A stretch of 5,414 bases of DNA from CAYGFH01 sp964430295 (GTDB taxonomy: Bacteria > Patescibacteriota > Microgenomatia > UBA10105 > UBA927). Location: the NCBI GenBank assembly GCA_964430295.1, contig CAYSEV010000063.1:1-5414 (forward strand), in the 5' to 3' direction. Position 1 is the first letter of the stretch. Every line of letters starts with the position of its first letter. The translations under genes and the position numbers were made by a program. Shown here piece after piece: positions 1-5,414 of the stretch. A model generated the notes under the pieces. That model was not told where the DNA came from. It saw only the letters and a program-made list of their open reading frames with translations, and searched no databases.

Positions 1-2194
1 CTGGTAGATTTTCAACCACATCAAACCTATTAAATGTAACCGCACTTCCCATATCAATTGTAGATGATTCGTATGTACCTTCATCTAAAAATGGACCGTC
101 TGGTCCTCCCTGAATTATTTTGAGTTCGTTAGCACCGGAATTTCCTACAAGATACACATACTTATCACCATCCGCTTCAGCGATCGAAGTCATATCTCCA
201 AAACCAGATGTAAATTGGATTCCTCCACAATATGACGGAGAAGACTCATTGCTCAAATTTAACACCTGATACTCCTGCGCATCATTACTATCTGAAACAC
301 CGTCAATTCCTGCAAGTAACGCTCGGGAATCTCCAAATACAGTAATTGATCGTCTTGGATATTGCTGTGCATTTGCCCCAGACCCAAGATAATACCCACT
401 TTGTGCACCCGTTGATGGCGTTCCAGATAAAAATGTTGGAGAGCTCTTATTCGACGTATTTATTACATAGAACTGATCACTATCTGCCTGTCCATCTCCG
501 TTCCCATCAACTGTTCCGTTTGAGGAAATATATGCCCTCGTACCATCAGCATTACCGAAAAGTGAATTAGCAGTTTCCTGAGTGTTTGATTTTGAATTAA
601 AATCCAGGGAACTGATTCGTTTCCAACCTGAATTCCCTGCTGAAATTCTGCCACAAGAGCTGTTAGAAATAGATGGCGATGTTCCACTTGTAGGAACACT
701 TGTAACATTTACGATATTAAATTCTGGATCTGTCCCCGCTCCTACGGCAATATACGCATATGTATTCCCTCCAACTGCAAGTGGGTATACATCATTATCA
801 CCGTAAATTTGAACCATTCCACCATCCATACATCCAGACTGCCCCGCTGATTCACTTCCAAAATTCGTCCCAGTATTTCCTGCTCCATATTTTCTTATTC
901 TACTTGTTGATACATTACAATCAGAACCATCCAACTCAATTCGACACCCAATCATATCCAATCCGCTGCTTGAGGATTTACTGTCAATGTTAGATAAATC
1001 GAACACGTAGAGATACCCACCTGAAACAACATATCCTCTATCCTGATATACGGCTACTGATGCAGCACCCGCAGAGTATGGTGCTTGATCCTGATTTGGT
1101 GTGGAAGCTGTATTTCCTTGGTAAATTCTGGTATTAAAAAATGTCCAGTATTTAAATACTTTATTCACATAATCCTGATATTCACCATTATTTGTATTAT
1201 CATTACTGTCATTATTATCATCAACAAGAATTGCGATAACTTCTTTATCAGGTTTAGTTGTAGCAAGCAGCGCATATGTTTTACCGGATGAAGAGGTATA
1301 ATAGGAAACTTTATTTGTTTTAAATGTATTATCAAGTCCCGTTCCTATTGGAACCAGTGATCCATTGCTATATACAGATGAATCCATAGAAAATATTCCT
1401 TTAAGCGTTGGGACCGGAGGATCTGTATTCGCCGTTACCGTTACGTATGCGAGTTTTCGAAGTGTTGTTGTTAGCGGAGCAAGGGCAGCAAATACTTTAT
1501 TAGGAGATGACACTGAACTTTCTGATTTTGCAGCGACAGAAACTGGAGGACCATCAGGCAATGAAATTGACGCACTTGAAAAGGACGGTAGACACCATTG
1601 CCCCTTTGTATTATTTGCGAGTTTTACCCTTCCATCAGAAGGATCTGTGACCTGTGTTTGTGTTTTTGTTCCGGCATTAAAATCTGCATAAGAGCCAGAG
1701 TTATAGACTGTATTATCTGTCCGAACGACATAATACGTTGAACTAGCGCTGGAAGAATACGGAGTATCCCAAGAAACCGTAATGACAATTTTCTTCGTAG
1801 ATGGATCTATAACACCACCACTCGTTGCAAAGTTCCCATTGGAATCTCTGTATACATCCATAATATCAACAAATCTAGTAAATCCACCGATCGTTGCAGA
1901 TCCTGTTGCAAGAGTCCATGTGTTTCCCACTATAACCGGATAATATCTTCCATTAGTAGAGACATTCCCCCATCCCTGTTCGCGAACTATTCGGAGAGCA
2001 TCATAAGCCTCTTTAGTCAGAGTTGTAGCATCTGATCGTTGTGTCTGTTGCGCTTTCCCTTCACGCGATGCTACAAGCCCAATGATAAGGACAGGAAGCA
2101 TTATTGCACAAAGGCCTAGTGCTAATAACAACTCAATAAGAAGTTGTCCTTTTGAATATCTATATGTATTAGTTAACCGATGTGATAACACCAT
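1..2194 (-). CDS. Large prepilin-type protein with a beta-propeller-like ectodomain (3' end outside window)
   Basis: One frame stays open from the ATG at 2194 to the window edge: 731 codons and no stop. An in-frame TAA at 2201-2203, two codons upstream, fixes the start, although GTG at 2191 is a possible alternative. Residues 1-16 form a short basic leader ending in Lys-Gly. Residues 17-41 (QLLIELLLALGLCAIMLPVL and onward) are a class III prepilin hydrophobic helix with Glu at mature position 5. Residues about 42-205 look like a pilin globular region, with VASREGKAQQ at 41-50, GGFTRFVDIMDVYRD at 103-117 and DPSTKKIVITVSW at 130-142. A Ser/Thr/Pro-rich linker follows at about 206-262. From about residue 300, repeated 'YxYL...FxVxNxS' units suggest a beta-propeller. 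Residues 705-726 begin another beta-rich module. Six cysteines lie outside the membrane helix. The role is inferred: a membrane- or pilus-anchored surface protein, possibly an adhesin. I recall similar proteins from Patescibacteria but could not search. There is no clear ribosome binding site, so translation is probably coupled to the upstream gene. Confidence 0.5.
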   Translation of the reverse strand, partial: MVLSHRLTNTYRYSKGQLLIELLLALGLCAIMLPVLIIGLVASREGKAQQTQRSDATTLTKEAYDALRIVREQGWGNVSTNGRYYPVIVGNTWTLATGSATIGGFTRFVDIMDVYRDSNGNFATSGGVIDPSTKKIVITVSWDTPYSSSASSTYYVVRTDNTVYNSGSYADFNAGTKTQTQVTDPSDGRVKLANNTKGQWCLPSFSSASISLPDGPPVSVAAKSESSVSSPNKVFAALAPLTTTLRKLAYVTVTANTDPPVPTLKGIFSMDSSVYSNGSLVPIGTGLDNTFKTNKVSYYTSSSGKTYALLATTKPDKEVIAILVDDNNDSNDNTNNGEYQDYVNKVFKYWTFFNTRIYQGNTASTPNQDQAPYSAGAASVAVYQDRGYVVSGGYLYVFDLSNIDSKSSSSGLDMIGCRIELDGSDCNVSTSRIRKYGAGNTGTNFGSESAGQSGCMDGGMVQIYGDNDVYPLAVGGNTYAYIAVGAGTDPEFNIVNVTSVPTSGTSPSISNSSCGRISAGNSGWKRISSLDFNSKSNTQETANSLFGNADGTRAYISSNGTVDGNGDGQADSDQFYVINTSNKSSPTFLSGTPSTGAQSGYYLGSGANAQQYPRRSITVFGDSRALLAGIDGVSDSNDAQEYQVLNLSNESSPSYCGGIQFTSGFGDMTSIAEADGDKYVYLVGNSGANELKIIQGGPDGPFLDEGTYESSTIDMGSAVTFNRFDVVENLP
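104..1282 (-). repeat. Degenerate beta-propeller-like blade repeats within the large prepilin
   Basis: At least six degenerate units can be aligned by eye in the translated protein, each a 'Tyr-x-Tyr-Leu/Val' strand followed by an aromatic-x-Val/Ile-x-Asn/Asp-Leu/Val-Ser strand. They are KTYALLATTKPDKEVIAILV (305-324), RGYVVSGGYLYVFDLSNI (386-403), TYAYIAVGAGTDPEFNIVNV (478-497), TRAYISS to FYVINTSNKSSP (552-586), RALLAGI to YQVLNLSNESSP (624-653) and KYVYLVGNSGANELKIIQGG (678-697). The pattern resembles the LVIVD/YVTN classes of beta-propeller repeat. Spacing is irregular, about 54-92 residues, because of long Asn/Asp/Ser/Gly loops. The repetition is at protein level only; there is no DNA-level tandem repeat. 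The propeller fold is inferred. Confidence 0.5.
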
Positions 2195-2651
2195 AATTAT
2201 TTATTCGTATTACCTTTGAAACTCCGCTGTCAGTATGCGTTATGGTAAGTGAGCTTGAAGTGGTTGCATAATTTACAACTTCACCGCTTCTGGAGGCAAA
2301 AACTATAGAATCATTAGGAAGGGAAATAGTGCTAAAAACGACCTTTGTATCATTGGTAACCCGACTATTTGTTGTATCCGAAACTGAATACGTAAGCCCT
2401 CTAAATAACGTGTATCCATTCGCATCAAAATGAATTCCATATCCGAGTGGGAAGCTGCCTGATATTTGTGTTCCTGTCATAGCTTTCGTTTGCTGCGTTT
2501 TTAAATCAGCGATTAATGCATGTATAGCACCTGAGAGTGAGGCGGATCTGTTGGAACCAAAGACATTTATTGTTGTCATAAGGGTAATCACGGCTAACAT
2601 ACCAAACACAACTATAACCTCAATAAGAACAAATCCGTTTTTTCGTTTCAT
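2169..2651 (-). CDS. GspH/FimT-like type IV pseudopilin (prepilin)
   Basis: This 160-residue protein has a textbook class III prepilin signal. The basic leader MKRKNG is followed by FVLIEVIVVFGMLAVITLM, so cleavage is expected after Gly6, leaving Phe as residue 1 and the conserved Glu (E11) at mature position 5. The hydrophobic helix at about 7-31 anchors the protein in the membrane and later packs into the fibre. The remainder is beta-rich. A Gly-Tyr-Gly-Ile-x-Phe stretch followed by 'NGYTLFRG' (about 70-85), and 'SIVFASRSGEV' (115-125), resemble the GspH/FimT minor pseudopilin domain, and the length fits that family. The ATG is one base after the pilC stop (TGATATG) with no Shine-Dalgarno sequence, so ribosomes probably re-initiate from pilC. 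The likely role is a minor pseudopilin that primes fibre assembly. GspH rather than a major pilin is inferred from the beta pattern and could be wrong. Confidence 0.5.
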   Translation of the reverse strand: MKRKNGFVLIEVIVVFGMLAVITLMTTINVFGSNRSASLSGAIHALIADLKTQQTKAMTGTQISGSFPLGYGIHFDANGYTLFRGLTYSVSDTTNSRVTNDTKVVFSTISLPNDSIVFASRSGEVVNYATTSSSLTITHTDSGVSKVIRINNYGVITSVN

Positions 2652-2652
2652 A

Positions 2653-3705
2653 TCAGCGCGTACCGACTTGGCTAATCAATCCATAAATAGGCGAAATAAT
2701 TGCCAACATCATACCTCCAACGGCTATGCCGACGAACACAAGCATAATTGGTTCAAGGAGAGCCGTTAGTGTTTTAAGCGTATTTGTTACCTGATAGTCA
2801 AAATATTCTGAGATATCAGACATAGATTTATCTAGTGACCCTGTTTTTTCTCCTGCTTCCATAAGCTTAATCATGATCGAAGGGATATATCCGCGCGCTT
2901 CTCTAAATCCTTCTGATAACGATTTTCCTGAAAACACCATTTCCCTGGAGTGTGCTATTATTTTTGAAGTCCTGCGTTTTGCAACGACATCTTTTGTTAA
3001 CTCCAGTGCTTGAGTAATCGGCAATCCCGAAGATAAAAGTAAGTATAAGCTTCGCGAAAATCTCGTAATATCAATTTGTTCTACAAGTGTGGAAATAACA
3101 GGTAGAGAAAAAAGGATATCTAATACCGCAGCTTTCTGTTTTTTATATATAACATATAAAAGAATGATTATAGCAAACGATCCACTGACAACCGGAAGTG
3201 TGTGTTTTAACAACAGATCTGATACATAGATCATAATTCTTGTTGGAAGAGGAAGTGTAACGTGCATTCGAAGAAATACAGTGCTAATTTTTGGAACTAC
3301 AAACGTCAAAATCATGATCAACACACCAGCAAACACGACCATAATAAACATCGGGTACATCATTGCAGAGCGAACCTTATCATTAAACTCAATATCTTTT
3401 TGAATTGTGCGTTTCAAATCACGAAGAGTTACATCAAGAGTTCCAGCTTCTTCTGATGCTTTAATTACGTTTACCGTAACTTTATCAAATACCTGAGTAA
3501 ATTTAATTAACGTTTGATGTATATGTTTTCCCTGCATAAGATCATCAAACATTGTATCCAAAATTATTTTTTGACCCCCTTTCATATCTTCACGAAGAGA
3601 ATTCACCACTTCCAATATTGGTATTCCAGCTGTAAGCATCGTTGATAAGCTACCGACAAATTCTAATTTTTCACTACTAGAAATAGTAACTTTTTCTGGT
3701 TTCAT
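2653..3705 (-). CDS. pilC: PilC/GspF-family inner-membrane platform protein of the type IV pilus
   Basis: This 350-residue polytopic membrane protein carries two copies of the T2SF domain, at about 13-138 and 213-336. The repeat shows in paired motifs: 'MLTAGIPILEVVNSL' (23-37) with 'LLSSGLPITQALELT' (223-237), and 'KASEEAGTLD' (82-91) with 'LMEAGEKTGSLD' (281-292). Membrane helices are predicted by eye at about 117-138, 170-187 and 317-338, the usual three-helix layout. The protein sits in the cytoplasmic membrane, contacts the PilB ATPase and moves pilin subunits into the growing fibre. It is shorter than the roughly 400 residues of proteobacterial PilC because the usual N-terminal extension before the first T2SF domain is missing. 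The ATG overlaps the pilB stop as ATGA and has a good GGAG site 5 bases upstream. The stop is TGA. Family assignment is secure; T4P rather than type II secretion is judged from the neighbouring genes. Confidence 0.5.
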   Translation of the reverse strand: MKPEKVTISSSEKLEFVGSLSTMLTAGIPILEVVNSLREDMKGGQKIILDTMFDDLMQGKHIHQTLIKFTQVFDKVTVNVIKASEEAGTLDVTLRDLKRTIQKDIEFNDKVRSAMMYPMFIMVVFAGVLIMILTFVVPKISTVFLRMHVTLPLPTRIMIYVSDLLLKHTLPVVSGSFAIIILLYVIYKKQKAAVLDILFSLPVISTLVEQIDITRFSRSLYLLLSSGLPITQALELTKDVVAKRRTSKIIAHSREMVFSGKSLSEGFREARGYIPSIMIKLMEAGEKTGSLDKSMSDISEYFDYQVTNTLKTLTALLEPIMLVFVGIAVGGMMLAIISPIYGLISQVGTR

Positions 3706-5387
3706 AGATTCTCCACTTTTGTAACCCGCAAAACCTCTTCAATTGTTGTAAAACCTTTTTTGACTTTATCGAGACCGTCATCTAACATCGTTGTCATCCC
3801 TTCTGCTACAGCCTGCTTATTTATATCATCAGAATCACTATTTAATGATATAAGTCTGCGTATTTCTTTTGAGACTTCAAGCACTTCAAATACTCCTAAT
3901 CTTCCAAGATATCCAGTTTTATGACAGACTTTACAACCTTTTCCGGCGTATAACGTTACTGTTTCTGATGTACCAAAATGTTTTTCAATCATGGCCGGAG
4001 CAATATGTTTTTGAAGCTCAGATTGCGTTATAGATATTTGAGCCTTACAGGAATCACAAATTTTTCTAAGTAAACGCTGGGCAATGATTAAATTTACTGT
4101 TGAAGCGACAAGAAATGGTTCCACTTTCATATCACTGAGTCTGGGAATTGCAGTTGCAGCGTCATTGGTATGAAGAGTTGAAAGTACTAAATGACCTGTC
4201 AAGGCAGCATTTACAGCAATACCCGCTGTCTCACCATCTCGAATTTCTCCAACAAAAATAATATTTGGGTCCTGTCGGAGGATACTACGAAGACCATTAG
4301 CGAACGTCAAGTTTGTTTTTACGTTTACTTGTACCTGGCTAGCACCACGCACACGATATTCTACCGGATCTTCAATAGTTGTTATATTTTTATCTCTTGT
4401 ATTGAGAATTTTCAAAATCGCATAAATTGATGTGGTCTTCCCGGATCCCGTCGGACCTGTTGATAGAATCATACCGTACGATTTACTATACGCATTATTT
4501 ACTTTTTTGAGATCTGATTCATTCATACCAAGATCAGCAAGTGAGTATTCCCGTGAATTGGATGAAAGGATTCTGAGTACTGCCTTCTCTCCTTCAGAAA
4601 CAGGCAGTATAGAGACGCGGATATCTATCTGTTCCTCTTCAAGTGCCATTCTCATTTTTCCATCCTGGGCACTTAAGTGCTCATCTGTGCGTAGGCTCGA
4701 GAGTACTTTAATTCTTGTCATAATACGATCATGAAGGGCTTTTGGAACGCGTAGCACATCGTGCAAAACACCATCAATACGGAAACGAATCAAGGAATTA
4801 TTTTCCTCCGGTTCTATATGAACATCGGATGCTTTATCCTGATACGCACTATCCAGAAGCACATCTACGATTTTTGCGATTGGAAGATCATCGGATACAA
4901 GTGTTGTCGCTTTTTTAATATCGTCGCGAAGTAACTCATCAATTGTTTTTTGAAGTACTTTTTTATATATTTGCAGTGTATTTTCGATGTCTCGTTCAGT
5001 TGCATAATACAATAACACCTTCTGATTTGTTTTTTTACCTACCATTTCAACAAGATCAGTTACCTTCGGTTCAGTCATTGCAATCTGGACACCATCTGCC
5101 ACACGACCAAAGACGACTGTCTTGTATTTTCGTGCAATTTTTTCAGGAATAACATGAAATACGTCTTCAGGGATGGCTACTTTTGATAAGACTACAAACG
5201 GAACTTTTAAATACGAAGATATAATTGTTCCGATTTGCTCATCCGATACAACCCCTTTATCAATGAGCTCATTAACGAATGATCCATGGGAAGCAATTGC
5301 CTGGTCGCGAACAATCTGTATCCGCTCTTTAGGCGCAACAGAGTGTTCTACAAGCAATGATTGAAGCTGGTCATCGGGCAGTATCAT
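3702..5387 (-). CDS. pilB: PilB/GspE-family type IV pilus assembly ATPase
   Basis: This 561-residue protein is close to the usual PilB length. An MshEN/GspE N-terminal domain covers about 1-145. It is followed by the N2 region with 'ASDVHIEP' (186-193) and 'LRTDEHLSAQDGKMR' (232-246). The ATPase core is complete: Walker A GPTGSGKTT (311-319), Asp box TTIEDPVEYR (336-345), Walker B region IIFVGEIRDGETA (376-388) with Glu381, and His box TGHLVLSTLHTNDA (397-410). Two CxxC pairs (C444/C447 and C485/C488) form the zinc site typical of PilB/GspE and absent from the retraction ATPase PilT. The hexamer powers pilus extension at the cytoplasmic face together with PilC. The frame has no stop between 5388 and the window edge, so an upstream start cannot be excluded. 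ATG at 5387 is chosen because it gives the expected N-terminus (MILPDDQLQSLL) and makes an ATGA overlap with a possible upstream gene. No good ribosome binding site precedes it. Confidence 0.5.
   Translation of the reverse strand: MILPDDQLQSLLVEHSVAPKERIQIVRDQAIASHGSFVNELIDKGVVSDEQIGTIISSYLKVPFVVLSKVAIPEDVFHVIPEKIARKYKTVVFGRVADGVQIAMTEPKVTDLVEMVGKKTNQKVLLYYATERDIENTLQIYKKVLQKTIDELLRDDIKKATTLVSDDLPIAKIVDVLLDSAYQDKASDVHIEPEENNSLIRFRIDGVLHDVLRVPKALHDRIMTRIKVLSSLRTDEHLSAQDGKMRMALEEEQIDIRVSILPVSEGEKAVLRILSSNSREYSLADLGMNESDLKKVNNAYSKSYGMILSTGPTGSGKTTSIYAILKILNTRDKNITTIEDPVEYRVRGASQVQVNVKTNLTFANGLRSILRQDPNIIFVGEIRDGETAGIAVNAALTGHLVLSTLHTNDAATAIPRLSDMKVEPFLVASTVNLIIAQRLLRKICDSCKAQISITQSELQKHIAPAMIEKHFGTSETVTLYAGKGCKVCHKTGYLGRLGVFEVLEVSKEIRRLISLNSDSDDINKQAVAEGMTTMLDDGLDKVKKGFTTIEEVLRVTKVENL
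3711..3714 (-). promoter_or_regulatory. Shine-Dalgarno site of pilC
   Basis: GGAG lies 5 bases before the ATG at 3705, inside the last codons of pilB. It is the only clear ribosome binding site at a gene junction in the window and supports this start for pilC despite the 4-base overlap with pilB. Confidence 0.5.
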
Positions 5388-5414
5388 ACCATATTCATCA
5401 TAGCATCCCTGCTT
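5384..5414 (-). CDS. Possible 3' end of an upstream gene overlapping pilB
   Basis: One frame reads Ser-Arg-Asp-Ala-Met-Met-Asn-Met-Val and stops at TGA (5384-5386), overlapping the pilB ATG as ATGA. This is the same arrangement as at the pilB/pilC junction. It would fit the tail of a preceding operon gene, but nine codons are too few to identify a product or exclude chance. The competing possibility is that pilB itself begins further upstream. Confidence 0.5.
   Translation of the reverse strand, partial: SRDAMMNMV

Noticed and set aside
463..708. Minus-strand open frame of 81 codons inside the large prepilin gene
   Set aside because: It is an alternate frame of a region already explained by the long prepilin frame, and its product is not recognisable.
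346..1691. Several plus-strand open frames of 68-108 codons, for example 582-806 and 1365-1691
   Set aside because: They lie antisense to the continuous large prepilin frame, have no recognisable domains and show composition typical of reverse-frame shadows.
2653..3705. UGA read as glycine (Gracilibacteria-type code)
   Set aside because: TGA ends pilB and pilC exactly at the start of the next gene, and no in-frame TGA occurs inside the four genes.
4191..5364. Plus-strand open frames opposite pilB, including the 100-codon one at 4432-4734
   Set aside because: They are antisense to strongly conserved ATPase motifs, so the reverse frame is constrained by pilB; nothing supports them as genes.
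3702..5387. Identification of the ATPase as PilT (retraction) instead of PilB
   Set aside because: It has the long N-terminal MshEN-like domain, the two CxxC pairs and about 560 residues. PilT is around 350 residues and lacks these.
2653..5387. A true type II secretion system (GspE/GspF) rather than a pilus
   Set aside because: No secretin, GspC/L/M or other secretion-specific genes are visible, and the suggested host group lacks a conventional outer membrane. The proteins alone cannot fully exclude it, so this is a preference.
1..5414. CRISPR array, tRNA, rRNA, riboswitch, terminator or insertion sequence
   Set aside because: No direct-repeat array, no cloverleaf or rRNA-like stretch, no hairpin with a T-run between genes and no transposase were seen. 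Coding genes cover essentially the whole window with overlapping or one-base junctions.

Overview
The window is a tightly packed stretch of a type IV pilus (T4P) biogenesis operon. All of it is transcribed from the minus strand, so it reads from position 5414 down to 1. It contains essentially no non-coding DNA. In transcription order there are four genes: a PilB/GspE-family assembly ATPase, a short PilC/GspF-family inner-membrane platform protein, a small GspH/FimT-like pseudopilin, and a very large protein. The large protein begins with a prepilin leader and continues into a repetitive beta-propeller-like ectodomain. It runs off the left edge of the window after 731 codons, so its C-terminus is not visible. 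A few bases at the right edge may be the 3' end of a further upstream gene.

The most likely host is a member of the Patescibacteria (Candidate Phyla Radiation), perhaps of the Microgenomates type. This is inference from family resemblance, not from a search. The large prepilin carries an N-terminal segment (GQLLIELLLALG, then VASREGKAQQ) and a downstream architecture that I associate with proteins from that group. PilC lacks the usual N-terminal extension. The base composition is moderately AT-rich. TGA ends both pilB and pilC and TAA ends the pseudopilin, so the ordinary bacterial code is used. That argues against the lineages that read UGA as glycine (Gracilibacteria, Absconditabacteria).

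Layout: 5384-5414 is a possible tail of an upstream gene, overlapping the pilB start as ATGA. pilB occupies 3702-5387 and pilC 2653-3705, overlapping by 4 bases (ATGA). The pseudopilin gene at 2169-2651 starts one base after the pilC stop. The large prepilin/beta-propeller gene at 1-2194 overlaps the pseudopilin gene by 26 bases. This spacing implies one polycistronic, translationally coupled unit. No promoter or terminator is visible, so both ends of the operon lie outside the window.

How the genes would work together: PilB hydrolyses ATP at the cytoplasmic face and drives PilC, which lifts pilin subunits out of the membrane. The two prepilin-like proteins would be trimmed by a prepilin peptidase not encoded here. 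The small one is a plausible minor pseudopilin that helps initiate the fibre. The large one looks like a minor pilin carrying a big extracellular beta-propeller, positioned to act as a pilus-tip or surface adhesin. It is the most unusual object in the window. [Form note: the original answer gave no feature confidence values; 0.5 is a placeholder throughout, not an estimate.]
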